64,000 nt of DNA. It comes from Amycolatopsis rubida. GTDB taxonomy: Bacteria; Actinomycetota; Actinomycetes; Mycobacteriales; Pseudonocardiaceae. The notes under the pieces were generated by a model. The model did no database searches and was not told where the DNA came from. It worked only from the letters and a program-made list of their open reading frames with translations. A program made the position numbers and the translations under genes. Location of the stretch: positions 310,001 through 374,000 of the forward strand of contig NZ_FOWC01000008.1 in NCBI RefSeq assembly GCF_900115345.1, in the 5' to 3' direction. Of this stretch, positions 1 to 8,677 are shown one piece after another. Every line of letters starts with the position of its first letter. The stretch's first letter is position 1.

Positions 1-56
1 GCCCCGCCGGTCACCAGCGCGACCTTCCCTTCGAGTGCTCCTGATTCGAGCGGCAT
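1..56 (-). CDS. Short-chain dehydrogenase/reductase, 5' fragment
   Basis: Only the first 18 or so codons are inside the window; the gene continues beyond the left edge. Reading leftward from an ATG at 56 gives MPLESGALEGKVALVTGG, the beta1 strand and start of the glycine-rich NAD(P)-binding loop that open SDR-family oxidoreductases. A purine-rich GAGGGCAGG just upstream can serve as ribosome binding site. Substrate and pathway cannot be judged from so little sequence. Confidence 0.7.
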   Translation of the reverse strand, partial: MPLESGALEGKVALVTGG

Positions 57-241
57 CCTGCCCTCGCCCGGTCGTCGGTTGTCCTTGGCTCAGTCTCGCC
101 TTCGGCGGGTCGGCATTTCAATGCGACCATCGGCACGTATTAATACCCGGAACCGGCTCTGTGGTTATCCCTATTGGCGGTCACGACTACTTTACGTAAA
201 CGCTACGCTGTTGTTATCCGAGGAGGAGGGTTCAAGAGACT

Positions 242-673
242 GTGCGTGCATCGAATCTCGATGGGTGGGGCGAGATCGAAGGCGTGATCTCGAGTCTGCG
301 CAACGCTGTCGAATCACAGCAGGCGGCAATCGACAAGCTGCAGCATCTGCACTCCCTTTTTCCGGCTCCGGTGCCCGTCGCGAAAAGCGAATTTTCGGGA
401 AATCCGGCTGCCCCGCCGGAGGTGCGGGAGTCTGCTTCGTTCACGAAACGGCAGGCGGAGGTACTCGACCTGCTTGCCCGAGGGGCGAGCAATCGCCGGA
501 TCGGCCGGGCGCTCGGCATCAAGGAACAGACGGTGAAGGCCCATGTGCACGCGGTCTTCCTGAAGCTCGGTGCCACCCATCGGACCGAGGCGGTGAGTCT
601 TGCCTACCGCCTCGGCATACTGTCCACAGGGGACGGATCGGGATGGCAGGCGGCGAGGAGCGATATCGCGTAG
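242..673 (+). CDS. LuxR-type helix-turn-helix regulator
   Basis: A 143-residue protein with a GerE/LuxR DNA-binding domain at about residues 66-125, containing KRQAEVLDLLARGASNRRIG and KEQTVKAHVHAVFLKLGA, the usual scaffold and recognition helices. The N-terminal 60 residues have a short predicted helical stretch (ESQQAAIDKLQHLHSLF) and no receiver domain, so this is a stand-alone HTH protein rather than a response regulator. The GTG start follows GAGGAGGAGG at 219-228, a somewhat long spacing. Its 3' end overlaps the end of the convergent gene by about 70 bases. Target genes are unknown. Confidence 0.75.
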   Translation: MRASNLDGWGEIEGVISSLRNAVESQQAAIDKLQHLHSLFPAPVPVAKSEFSGNPAAPPEVRESASFTKRQAEVLDLLARGASNRRIGRALGIKEQTVKAHVHAVFLKLGATHRTEAVSLAYRLGILSTGDGSGWQAARSDIA

Positions 674-930
674 GCAATGACTCCGGTGGCCGGGAAGCCC
701 GGTTCGCCGTCCTGCTGCTCGTCGTACTCGACGGTCGCCATCCGGTCGATCTCGTCGCGCGACACCACGGTGCCCGGCGCGTACCCGGCGTGGAAGCCTT
801 GACGGTAGACCGGGGCGAGGACCCGGGCACCGGGGCGCGGCAGGACGGCGGGAGACTCGGGATTCGGGTTCGGCCGGCATTCGACGTAGACGGACAGGTC
901 GAGCAGGAACTGTGCGCGCCGCGCTGTCAC
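604..930 (-). CDS. Hypothetical protein coupled to TetR gene
   Basis: A 108-residue protein that I do not recognise. It starts at a GTG that forms a GTGA overlap with the stop of the upstream TetR gene, and the TetR gene is joined the same way to a glyoxalase gene, which argues that this frame is translated. The sequence has a plausible beta-rich composition (RPGARVLAPVYRQGFHAGY, VVSRDEIDRMATVEYDEQ) and no signal peptide or membrane segment. Its last 70 bases are antisense to the LuxR-type gene. No function is proposed. Confidence 0.5.
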   Translation of the reverse strand: MTARRAQFLLDLSVYVECRPNPNPESPAVLPRPGARVLAPVYRQGFHAGYAPGTVVSRDEIDRMATVEYDEQQDGEPGFPATGVIAYAISLLAACHPDPSPVDSMPRR

Positions 931-1541
931 GGCTTCTTCCTCTTGTCCGTCCGGCGCAGACCCCCGGCGACGACGCCGAGTATCTCGTCGGCCAAGATAT
1001 CGGGGTCCGAGCGGCGCCTCGGCGAACGCCATTCATAGGTCCAGTTGAGCGCACCGAGCAGGACTCGGACCGAAGGAGCTACGTCCGTCTCGCGATAGGC
1101 TCCCTCGGCGATCGCCTTGCGCATCGCGGCGCGGAACAACCCCTCGTACCGCCGCCGGAGCGAGATGATCTCTCGCTGGTGTTCGTCGCTCAAGGTCCGC
1201 CAATTGTGAAAGTACACGATCACGGCGCTCGCCCGGTCCGTCATCACGCGCATGTGGGCTCGGCACAGGGCGCGGAGCTGGTCTTCGCCGGTGTGCGCGG
1301 GCGCGACGGCGGCAAGGGCGGAATCGGTGAACTCCCGGGCGACGTCGAGCACGATCTCGCGCAGAATCTCGGCTTTGCTGCCGACGTGCGAGTAGAGGCT
1401 GGCGCTCTTGATCTCCATCGCGCCCGCGATCTGCCGGATCGTGGTTGCCTGGTAGCCGTTGCTGCTGAACAGTTCCGTCGCGATCTCGATGAGCTTGCTG
1501 TACCGGGGCCGGGCGCTGTCGAAGACGGCGGCGCCGGTCAC
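927..1541 (-). CDS. TetR family transcriptional regulator
   Basis: A 204-residue TetR-type repressor. The N-terminal HTH shows KLIEIATELFSSNGYQATTI followed by IKSASLYSHVGSKAEILREI, the standard tetracycline-repressor pattern; the rest is the helical ligand and dimer domain. I place the start at the GTG at 1541 (VTGAAVFDS), because it makes a 4-base GTGA overlap with the upstream glyoxalase stop; a longer frame runs back inside the glyoxalase gene and is unlikely. Such regulators usually control their own operon, so this one may sense the substrate of the coupled glyoxalase-family protein. Confidence 0.85.
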   Translation of the reverse strand: MTGAAVFDSARPRYSKLIEIATELFSSNGYQATTIRQIAGAMEIKSASLYSHVGSKAEILREIVLDVAREFTDSALAAVAPAHTGEDQLRALCRAHMRVMTDRASAVIVYFHNWRTLSDEHQREIISLRRRYEGLFRAAMRKAIAEGAYRETDVAPSVRVLLGALNWTYEWRSPRRRSDPDILADEILGVVAGGLRRTDKRKKP

Positions 1542-1942
1542 TGCGGAGCCAGCGTCTGAACGAGAAAGTAGCTGTTGTCTTCCGGGTCGCGGAATCCTGC
1601 CATGCGTATTCCCCATGCCTCTTCGGTGACGGGCTCGCTGTCGAACGCGACTCCCCGGTCCCGCAGTTCCCGGTAGGTCTGGTCGACGTTGTCCACGGTG
1701 AAGCTGACGTGGTCGAAGCCCGGCGGATTGCCGATCAGATCGCTGTGCCGCTCCGCGGCGGCCGCGGACGACTTGACCTCGAAGACGTACAGGTACTGCG
1801 AACCGGTGGTGACCTGGGCCGACGGTGGCTCGCCGGCCAAACTGAGCTCAACCGGCAGGCCCACCTTGTCGCGGAAGAACTCCGCTGCCCGCCGGACGTC
1901 CTTGACCGCGATCCCGATGTTGTCCAGTTGCTTGATCGGCAC
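1538..1942 (-). CDS. Glyoxalase/bleomycin-resistance (VOC) family protein
   Basis: A 134-residue single-domain vicinal-oxygen-chelate protein. It begins IKQLDNIGIAVKDVRRAAEF and has the second half-repeat PPGFDHVSFTVDNVDQTY and the C-terminal FRDPEDNSYFLVQ typical of the family. Likely metal ligands are the glutamate of YLYVFEV, the histidine of GFDHVSF and a glutamate near the C-terminus. Members isomerise, epimerise or bind small oxygenated compounds; the exact reaction is not clear here. The GTG at 1942 is chosen because AGGAGGA sits six bases upstream. It is first in a three-gene coupled operon with TetR and an unknown protein. Confidence 0.8.
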   Translation of the reverse strand: MPIKQLDNIGIAVKDVRRAAEFFRDKVGLPVELSLAGEPPSAQVTTGSQYLYVFEVKSSAAAAERHSDLIGNPPGFDHVSFTVDNVDQTYRELRDRGVAFDSEPVTEEAWGIRMAGFRDPEDNSYFLVQTLAPQ

Positions 1943-1994
1943 AAGCGTCCTCCTGTCTCCGAGGCTATCGACCGACAGCCCTATCATCCGCTAG

Positions 1995-2177
1995 CCTCCC
2001 GCGATCCGCAACGCGGAAAGACGCGGCCTTGAGCACCTCGCCGTCGCGGGTGCTCGCGAACAGCCGGAACCGGGCGGGGTCCGGGGTCGGGCCCACCGAG
2101 AACCGGACGGTCGAGGGCAGGGGCACCGGCCGTGCGAATCTGGCGATCGCCTCGGTCAAGTCCCCGTACCGCGCCAC
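1995..2177 (-). pseudogene. Possible MaoC-like dehydratase C-terminal remnant
   Basis: A short open stretch on the minus strand reads IARFARPVPLPSTVRFSVGP, which resembles the C-terminal strand of MaoC-type hot-dog dehydratases, where an RFARPVPLPST-like motif is common. There is no room for the rest of the gene: it abuts a cytochrome P450 remnant on the opposite strand. The match rests on one motif, so the assignment is tentative. Confidence 0.3.
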
Positions 2178-2181
2178 GCCG

Positions 2182-2365
2182 AGCTTCGGCCACGGACCGC
2201 ATCTTTGCCTGGGCGCCCAGATGGCGCGGCTGGAACTGCAGGTCGCACTGGCGACGCTGCGGGCTCGGTTTCCGGATCTGGAGCTCGCGGCCGAGGTGCC
2301 GTGGCTGACCGCACGACCGCAGCGGCTGGAGCTGACCTGGAAGACGGCGTTGCCCGCGTGGTGGC
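2182..2365 (+). pseudogene. Cytochrome P450 C-terminal remnant
   Basis: The frame reads SFGHGPHLCLGAQMARLELQ, the P450 haem-binding loop with its axial cysteine and the start of the L helix, then ALATLRARFPDLELAAE and a final strand ending ELTWKT. These are the last 60 or so residues of a P450. Nothing upstream encodes the other 340 residues, and the frame does not stop where a P450 would. It is the 3' end of a destroyed gene, joined directly to other remnants. Confidence 0.75.
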
Positions 2366-2694
2366 CGAGGGTTCGCCGGGAAGTCTCCCGGCGAACCCGC
2401 TCGCGCCGGGCCGAGGTCCATCCGCTGGCAGCGAGAGCTCCGGGAACTCACGGACCAGCAAGCCAGCTGAGCAGTATCAGGGCCGCGAGGACGAGCCACA
2501 CCGTGAACCACGCGGGCGCGGTTCGCTCCGGAACCAGCCGGAAAAGCAGGCGTCCGGCAGCGGTGCCTGCGGCGCGGGGGCCAAGATCGCGGCTTCGTCC
2601 CGAGGGGCCGGCTCATGCCCGCGAAGTTGTCCGGCGAAGAGAATTTATCGCAGCGCTCGCGAGAGGGCTGGTGGTGAATTGCAGGCGAGCCGCG
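2366..2694. other. Gap with no complete gene
   Basis: About 330 bases without a supportable gene. On the minus strand an open stretch (about 2462-2600) contains TVWLVLAALILLSWLAG, which could be the last membrane segment of a lost membrane protein, but no start or upstream domain is present. Confidence 0.4.
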
Positions 2695-3876
2695 TCACCA
2701 CCCGCTGCGGTAAAAACTCCGCGACACGTAACTGCTGGCCTCCGCCGCCCGCAGCGCGCACAGTTCCTGCTTCACCGCCCGCGCCTGCTTCACCAACGGA
2801 TCGTCCCCGGGCGCGAGCGCCAGCAAATCGATGACATGCAACGCTTCCTGCACTCGCCCGTCCCCGCGCAGCCGCTCGGCCTGGTCGAGCACCGCCTGCT
2901 TGTCCGTGATCGCCTCCGCGCGGGCCGCGGCCGCCACGTCCGGGCGGGACGGGTGCAGGGTCGTCGGATTTCCGTCCCACCAGCCGGTTTCCGAGCGGAC
3001 GATGTCGCGGACGATGTACTCCCGGTGGCCGTAGTGCTCGCGCATCCACGGCACGTCGAACAGTTCGGCCGGATACCGGAGATCGTGCACGATGTCGTCC
3101 ACCCGCCGGCCCTGGTTGAGCTGGTCCACGACCGCGCCGCGCAGCCACCGGAGCGCGGCCGCGGTCATGGTGAGCTGCCGGACCGGGTCCTCGCGCACGA
3201 CCGGGCCGAACTCCGGCACCAGGACGGCCGGGTTCAGCGCCGCGAGCCGGTCGAGCGTGTCGGCCCAGCGGACCGTGTCGCGCATGGTCCGCATGGGTGT
3301 CCCGATGTTGGGGATGCCGTTGATCACCGCGGCGCTGCCGTACAGAACCCGCTGGGACGGCAACCAGACCGCGGTCACGTCGTCCGTTTCGGACGGTGCC
3401 CACAGCAGCCGGACGTCCGGGGCCAGCGTCAGCGCTTCCCGGTAGGTCTGGTCGGGGAAGGTGATGGGCGGAGGGGCCGCCATATCGGCCATCGGGCGGC
3501 GGAATTGCCGGGTGTTGATGTGGTTTTGCAGCCCGGCGGTCTCCAGATACCGCTGATAGCGCCGGACGACGTTCTCCTGCGCCACGACGGCCGGGCGGCG
3601 CTCTCCGTGCGCGGCGGCGTAGTCGAAGAACCCGGGCACGCCGTAGTTGTAGCCGAGATGCCCGTGGCTGTAGACGATCCAGCGCACCGGTTCGCGCAGC
3701 TGGTCCAGCACCGGCGCGACGAGGTCCGGGGACGGTCCGGTGTCGACCACGACGAGGCCCGACGCGGTTTCCACCGCCAGGCTGTTGCCCTGCAGCCCGA
3801 TCGAGCGGACGCCGGGTGCGACCTCGGTGATCCGGCCGCTGCCGTAGAGCGGGTTCTTAGTGTCCTGAAAAGGCAT
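2695..3876 (-). CDS. Alkylsulfatase-like MBL-fold protein without metal ligands
   Basis: A 393-residue relative of the alkylsulfatase/SdsA1 branch of metallo-beta-lactamase-fold hydrolases, followed by the helical dimerisation region (WWDGNPTTLHPSRPDVAAAA). The zinc motif HxHxDH is degenerate: residues 71-76 read HGHLGY, so the Asp and third His are gone. The HEN, GDFF and GHG positions of the intact paralogue upstream are here QEN, GSAA and EFG. It is therefore likely catalytically dead or working without the usual dinuclear site. Its ATG overlaps the MFS stop by one base, and it is the last gene of a four-gene operon. It may be a regulatory or binding partner of the intact paralogue. Confidence 0.8.
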   Translation of the reverse strand: MPFQDTKNPLYGSGRITEVAPGVRSIGLQGNSLAVETASGLVVVDTGPSPDLVAPVLDQLREPVRWIVYSHGHLGYNYGVPGFFDYAAAHGERRPAVVAQENVVRRYQRYLETAGLQNHINTRQFRRPMADMAAPPPITFPDQTYREALTLAPDVRLLWAPSETDDVTAVWLPSQRVLYGSAAVINGIPNIGTPMRTMRDTVRWADTLDRLAALNPAVLVPEFGPVVREDPVRQLTMTAAALRWLRGAVVDQLNQGRRVDDIVHDLRYPAELFDVPWMREHYGHREYIVRDIVRSETGWWDGNPTTLHPSRPDVAAAARAEAITDKQAVLDQAERLRGDGRVQEALHVIDLLALAPGDDPLVKQARAVKQELCALRAAEASSYVSRSFYRSGW

Positions 3877-5198
3877 CAGCCGACCACCTCGGTGCGGAGC
3901 CCGAGCCGCCGCGCGGTGCGGTCGGGGTTGACGAAGAACACGGCAAGCAGACCGCCCGCGAGGGACAGCAGGCCGCTGATGGTGAAGGCCAGCGTGAAGC
4001 CGCTGACCGGCGACGAAGCGGCCTGGATCAGCCGTCCGGTGAGGTACGGAGCGAGCAGTCCGGCGGTGGTGACCAGGCCGACGGTGATCGACAGCACCGC
4101 GCCGCGCTGCCGGGTCGGGCTGATCTCGGCGTTCATCGTGACGCCGAGGGCGAACACCACCCCGCCCAGGCTGAACGCGACGGTCAGCAGCGCGATCTGG
4201 AACCAGCCCCCGGTGTGCGGGAACAGCAGCATCGCGAGACCCGAGACCAGCACCGCGATCCCGCCGAGCACGCCGCGGGCCACCCGGCTCGACACGCCGC
4301 GCCGCATCAGCCGGTCGCTCAGCATGCCCTGGGCGAGGTTGAACACGACCGACGCGATCCACGGCAGCGCGACCAGCGTCCCCGTGGTCACCGTGCTGTA
4401 GTGCAACGCCGTTTCGAGGTAATGCGGCACCCAGGCGACCAGCACGGCCAGCGCCCAGTACGCGGCGAATCCGGCGAGGAACCCGCCGAGCCAGGTGCCG
4501 TTCAGCAGGATCCGCCGGTAGGGCACGCGCGGTTCGTCCGCTTCGGACTTGACCGCGGTCGCGTGCACGGAAGCGGTTCCGGCGACCTTTCCCTCCCGCC
4601 CGAAGATCGCCCACAGCACCGACCACAGCAGGCCCACGACGAGCAGCGCGAAGAACGCCCATCGCCAGCCGTAGCCGACGATCAGCGCGGTCAGCAGCGG
4701 CGACGCCAGCGCCACGCCGATGCCGGAACCGGCGTTCAGCAGCGCGCTGGGCAGGCCGCGTTTCTCGTTGGGGAACCACTTGTACGCCGCGTGCATCGCC
4801 AGCGGGTTCGCCGGGCCCTCGGCCGCGCCGAGGACGATCCGGCTGACCAGCACCGCGCCGAACCCGACCGTGCCGAGCATCGGGGCCTGCGTCAGCGCCC
4901 AGACGACGCCCAGCACGAGCAGGATCCACTTCGTCGGCACACGGTTCGACACGAAGCCGACCACGATCGCGGAAATGCTGAACAGGAAGTAGAACCCGCT
5001 GCTGATCAGGCCGTACGCCTCGGGCGACAGGCCGAGATCGTGCATCAGCGGTTTCGCGGCGAGCCCGAGCACGGCCTTGTCCGCGAAGTTGATCAGCATG
5101 AACACCAGCAGCAGCCCGGTGACGACCCAGCCGCGGGCGCTGGTGCCGCCGGCGCGCCGTCCGGCGGCGGTTTCGGCGGGGAGAGCGGGAGCGTTCAT
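3876..5198 (-). CDS. MFS transporter, anion:cation symporter type
   Basis: A 440-residue integral membrane protein with about twelve predicted segments. After a cytosolic N-terminus it shows VVTGLLLVFMLINFADKAVL, the loop 2/3 region VSNRVPTKWILLVLGVVWAL and the family signature VSRIVLGAAEGPANPLAMHA, all typical of the ACS family of major facilitators that import organic anions. It lies between two alkylsulfatase-like genes (44 bases after the first, one-base overlap with the second), so it probably imports the sulfated or carboxylated substrate of that operon. Specificity cannot be read from the sequence. Confidence 0.85.
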   Translation of the reverse strand: MNAPALPAETAAGRRAGGTSARGWVVTGLLLVFMLINFADKAVLGLAAKPLMHDLGLSPEAYGLISSGFYFLFSISAIVVGFVSNRVPTKWILLVLGVVWALTQAPMLGTVGFGAVLVSRIVLGAAEGPANPLAMHAAYKWFPNEKRGLPSALLNAGSGIGVALASPLLTALIVGYGWRWAFFALLVVGLLWSVLWAIFGREGKVAGTASVHATAVKSEADEPRVPYRRILLNGTWLGGFLAGFAAYWALAVLVAWVPHYLETALHYSTVTTGTLVALPWIASVVFNLAQGMLSDRLMRRGVSSRVARGVLGGIAVLVSGLAMLLFPHTGGWFQIALLTVAFSLGGVVFALGVTMNAEISPTRQRGAVLSITVGLVTTAGLLAPYLTGRLIQAASSPVSGFTLAFTISGLLSLAGGLLAVFFVNPDRTARRLGLRTEVVG

Positions 5199-5242
5199 CG
5201 TGGGGTCCCCATTTCAACGTCGTTGTCGGACGGGGCGGCGGG

Positions 5243-6562
5243 TCAGAAGGCCCAGCGGGTGCGGCCCGCGGTGCGGGCGCGCAGCTGCTCTGCGCGGTCG
5301 GTTCCGTCGAGCACGGCTTGGGATTCGGCGGCGGCCCAGGCATAGACGCCCTTGGCCATCGTCGAGGTCGCGGCTTTTTCCAGTGCGGTGAACACTTCCG
5401 CGCGGGCGGTGTGCGCGGTCTCGTCGTCCGGGGCCGCGTCGACGGCGAGCTGGGCGAAGTGCCCGGCCAGCCGGTGCTCGCCGGCGGCGAGCAGTTCCCG
5501 CGCCCGCGCGGCCAGCCGGTCGGAGCCGCCGGACAGGTCGGCCAGTTCCCGCGACAGTTCGGCGCGGCGCGCGGGCTTGAGGTTGGCCGGGTTGCCGTCG
5601 TACCAGCCGCCGTAGAGCCGCCAGACGTTGCGGACGACGAATTCCGGCTCGTCGTAGGACGGTGTGAGATACGGCTTGGCCAGCAGTTCGGCGGGCGCGG
5701 TGACGCCGTGCACGACCTCGTCGAGGGTGGCTCCCGCGTTCATCGCGTCCACGGTCTGGTCGTGCAGGGTTTCGAGGAACTCGGCGGTGTCGGCCAGCGC
5801 GGTCCGGATCCGGTCGGCGCCGGCGATCGGCACGCCGTGCCCGGGCAGCAGCAGTTCCGCGCCCAGCCCGGCCATCCAGCGCAGCGCCCGCGCCCACTCG
5901 GCGGCATACCGCTGGACCTTCTGCGGGTTGCCCGGGTTGGGGGAGGACCAGATGAAAAAGTCGCCGCAGCACAGGATTTTCCGGTCGGGCAGCCACGCGA
6001 TCGTCGCGTCGTCGGTCTCGCCGCGGCCGTGCGTCAGCCGGACGTCGAGGTCGCCGATCCGCAGCGTCGTGGTGTCCCGGTAGGTCACGTCGGGATGCCG
6101 GTACCGGTCGGGCCAGCGGAATCCGGGCGACTGGAACTGCCGCTGGTTGATCACCGTGTTGTAGCCGCGGGTGCGCTCGTAGCGGTCGAACCGCGGCGGC
6201 GTGTTTTCGTGCGCCAGCACGGACGGGCGACGCCAGCCGCGCTCCTGCGCTTCGAGATCGAACGGGCCGACGCCGAAGACGTGGTCGATGTGGCCGTGCG
6301 AGTAGACGGCGGTGTGCAGCGGAGCGCCGGTGCGGGCGCGGGTCGCGCCGAAAAGGTCTTGCGCGGTGCGGCGTTCGCCGGTGTCGAAGCAGAACAGGCC
6401 GTCGGCGGTGGGGAAGAGGAAGACGTTGCCGAACGCCGGCCACATCCAGACGCCCTCGGCCAGCTCGTGCAGACCGTCCTTGCGCAGCGTGCCGGTGTGG
6501 TAGACGCGGGTGTCGGCCTCGCCCCGCCAGACCTTGTCGGCGTAGTCGAGCAGGTCAGTCAC
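5243..6562 (-). CDS. Alkylsulfatase-like metallo-beta-lactamase-fold hydrolase
   Basis: A 439-residue protein of the alkylsulfatase (BDS1/SdsA1-like) group. The zinc motif is intact: residues 89-94 read HGHIDH, with further conserved elements HENTPPRFDRY, GETDDATIAWLPDRKILCCG and LLPGHG. A helical dimerisation segment follows (GGWYDGNPANLKPARRAEL). At 439 residues it lacks the C-terminal sterol-carrier-like domain of full-length SdsA1. The GTG start at 6562 has CAGGAGGC upstream and overlaps the acyl-CoA synthetase stop by eight bases. It likely hydrolyses an alkyl sulfate or similar ester; the substrate is inferred from family only. Confidence 0.82.
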   Translation of the reverse strand: MTDLLDYADKVWRGEADTRVYHTGTLRKDGLHELAEGVWMWPAFGNVFLFPTADGLFCFDTGERRTAQDLFGATRARTGAPLHTAVYSHGHIDHVFGVGPFDLEAQERGWRRPSVLAHENTPPRFDRYERTRGYNTVINQRQFQSPGFRWPDRYRHPDVTYRDTTTLRIGDLDVRLTHGRGETDDATIAWLPDRKILCCGDFFIWSSPNPGNPQKVQRYAAEWARALRWMAGLGAELLLPGHGVPIAGADRIRTALADTAEFLETLHDQTVDAMNAGATLDEVVHGVTAPAELLAKPYLTPSYDEPEFVVRNVWRLYGGWYDGNPANLKPARRAELSRELADLSGGSDRLAARARELLAAGEHRLAGHFAQLAVDAAPDDETAHTARAEVFTALEKAATSTMAKGVYAWAAAESQAVLDGTDRAEQLRARTAGRTRWAF

Positions 6563-8573
6563 GGGATGCCTCCTGAACGTTCTCGGTGAACAGCGCGTCG
6601 ACGGCGACCAGGTCGTCGCCGGTGACGCAGAGCGGGTTGAGGTCGGCTTCGGCGAATTCCGGATGGTCGCCGAGGATGCGGGCGAGCCCGTCGATCGCGG
6701 CGGCGACGGCGGGGACCGGGGCGGCGAGGACGTCGCCAGCCCAGGCGGCGAGTTCAGCTCGCTGCGCTGGGGTGGCCGGGAGCAGCAGCGCGCGGCGGGG
6801 TGCGGTGGGGTCTTCGGCACGGTCACCACCCGCGCCGAGGACGATTGCGGTGCCGTACAACGGATCCCGCGTCGCGCCTAGGGCGAGTTCGGCGGTGTGC
6901 GGCAGCAGAGGTTGCACGACGAGGGTCCGGTCCGGATCGGCGGAGACCTCGTCCAGCCGCGCTTGGAGCGTGGCCAGCACTGCGGGCAGTTCGGCCGCCG
7001 TGACGCCGACGCGCACGAGCCCGGCGCGGGCCCGGTGCGGCACGTCGGCGGCATCGCCTTTGACCACGTACGGCTCCGGCCAGCCGTTTTCCGCGACGGC
7101 GGCAGCGAGATCGATTCCGGCGACGGTGTCCACGTGCGGGATGCCAGCGTCCTCCAGCAGCGGAACGGCTCGCAGTTCAGTCCACACTGGACGGTCATCG
7201 GGCGCGGCGTGGTCCGCGGGCTCGGGGACCCGGTCCGGGACCAGCACCCGGAGCCGTCGCACGAGAGCGCCGATGCTGGGCAGCACGGTGTCCGGCCGCC
7301 CGACGTCCGCCAGCTCGCCGGGCGGCGCACAGGCCCAGACGAACCACGTCGGCGTCCGCATCGCGGCGGCAGCCGCGGCCAGCCGGTGGTAGGCCTCGCG
7401 GAACCGGTCGCCGAACGTCAGATAGAGCACGACGCCGTCCAGCTCCGGGTCTTCGTCGAGCACGCCGAGCAGATCGCCGACCCGGTCGAGCCAGCGGTCG
7501 ATGTTGCCGCCGAGGTCGACGGGGTTCTCCTCAGCCGCCTCGGCACCGCCGGCCTCGGCGAGTTTCGCGCGGGTCGCACCGGACAGCGGCGGAATTCGCA
7601 CCCCCAGCGCGGTCAGGTTGTCGGCGAGGATGCCGCCCGCGCCACCGGACATCGTGAGCACGGCGAGCCGCGGTGCCGGGGGAAGGGTCGTTCCTTTGCG
7701 GGCGCAGAGCACCGCGTCCACCAGCTGGTCGTCGTCGGTGACGAGGTGGATCCCTTCCTGGCGGCACAGCGAGGCGAGCAGGAAGTGATCACCGGCGACG
7801 GCCGCGGTGTGCGACAGCGCGGCCTGGCGACCGGCGGCGCTGCTGCCCACTGCGAGCGCGACCACGGTCTTGCCCGCCGCCCGTGCCTGCCGGCCGAGCG
7901 CGCGAAGACCGTCCGCGTGGCGCACGCCTTCGAGGTAGAGCACGAGCACCTCGACGCCGGGCTGATCGAGCAGGTCGCTGCCGATTTCATGGCTGGACAG
8001 GCAGGCTTCGTTCCCGACGCTCGCGTAGTAGGAGTAGCCGATCCCGGCCTGTTCGAGCAGGTCAGCGAGCACGAACCCCATCGCGCCGCTCTGCGTGACG
8101 ATCGCGATCGGCCCCGGCGGCACGCGCTCGCGGTCGAGGAAAACCGTCGTCGAGAGCTGCACGCCCGCCGGGTGGCTCACCACGCCCAGGCAGTTCGGGC
8201 CCAGCACCGGCAGGTCTCCGGCGGCCTCGCGCAGTTCGTCCTCCAGCGCGGTGTCTCCGCCCTCGGCGAAGCCCGACGCGAAGACGATGACCGCGCCGGA
8301 ACCGAGTTCGCGGGCTTCTCTGACCAGCGCGGGAACCGTTTCCGCCGGGGTCGCGAGGACCACGAGGTCGGGGCCGTAGCCGATCTCGGCGAGCGAGCCG
8401 ACCGTGCGGACGCCGGGCAGGCCGAGCGGGCCGCGGGAGACCGCGAAGACCTCGCCGCCGAAGCCGCCGCGCAGCAGCCGGTCCAGCGCGATCCGTCCCC
8501 AGGACAGCGCGGTGGTCGCGGAAACGCCGACCACGGCGACCGATTTCGGGCGGAACAGCGGCTCGCAGCGCAT
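6555..8573 (-). CDS. ADP-forming acyl-CoA synthetase (fused alpha-beta type)
   Basis: A 672-residue fused acyl-CoA synthetase of the succinyl-CoA synthetase superfamily (acyl acid + CoA + ATP to acyl-CoA + ADP + Pi). Order: CoA-binding Rossmann domain (LFRPKSVAVVGVSATTALSW, residues about 5-110), ligase domains with PVLGPNCLGV and the phospho-histidine segment ALSHTAAVAGD, then a C-terminal ATP-grasp domain ending AEADLNPLCV. The ATG at 8573 is preceded by AGGAGGTC at good spacing; an ATG thirty bases upstream has no such site. First gene of the operon with two alkylsulfatase-like proteins and an MFS carrier, suggesting uptake, hydrolysis and CoA activation of an organic acid. Confidence 0.85.
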   Translation of the reverse strand: MRCEPLFRPKSVAVVGVSATTALSWGRIALDRLLRGGFGGEVFAVSRGPLGLPGVRTVGSLAEIGYGPDLVVLATPAETVPALVREARELGSGAVIVFASGFAEGGDTALEDELREAAGDLPVLGPNCLGVVSHPAGVQLSTTVFLDRERVPPGPIAIVTQSGAMGFVLADLLEQAGIGYSYYASVGNEACLSSHEIGSDLLDQPGVEVLVLYLEGVRHADGLRALGRQARAAGKTVVALAVGSSAAGRQAALSHTAAVAGDHFLLASLCRQEGIHLVTDDDQLVDAVLCARKGTTLPPAPRLAVLTMSGGAGGILADNLTALGVRIPPLSGATRAKLAEAGGAEAAEENPVDLGGNIDRWLDRVGDLLGVLDEDPELDGVVLYLTFGDRFREAYHRLAAAAAAMRTPTWFVWACAPPGELADVGRPDTVLPSIGALVRRLRVLVPDRVPEPADHAAPDDRPVWTELRAVPLLEDAGIPHVDTVAGIDLAAAVAENGWPEPYVVKGDAADVPHRARAGLVRVGVTAAELPAVLATLQARLDEVSADPDRTLVVQPLLPHTAELALGATRDPLYGTAIVLGAGGDRAEDPTAPRRALLLPATPAQRAELAAWAGDVLAAPVPAVAAAIDGLARILGDHPEFAEADLNPLCVTGDDLVAVDALFTENVQEASRD

Positions 8574-8677
8574 CGGTGCGGGACCTCCTGTGATCGCGGT
8601 CATGGACACAACCCCAACTGTCGCCGCTGGCCTGCCCAGCTGGTAGCGCACATTGCCCAGGTTTTCGGCTACCGTGC

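Noticed and set aside
2029-4401. 790-codon open frame on the plus strand across the alkylsulfatase-like gene
   Set aside because: It is antisense to two well-supported genes and, apart from the short P450 remnant at its start, has no domain; its composition is typical of high-GC shadow frames.
2695-5343. 882-codon continuous minus-strand frame
   Set aside because: Only the last 393 codons encode a real protein (from the ATG at 3876); the upstream part is an arginine-rich shadow of the MFS gene in another frame.
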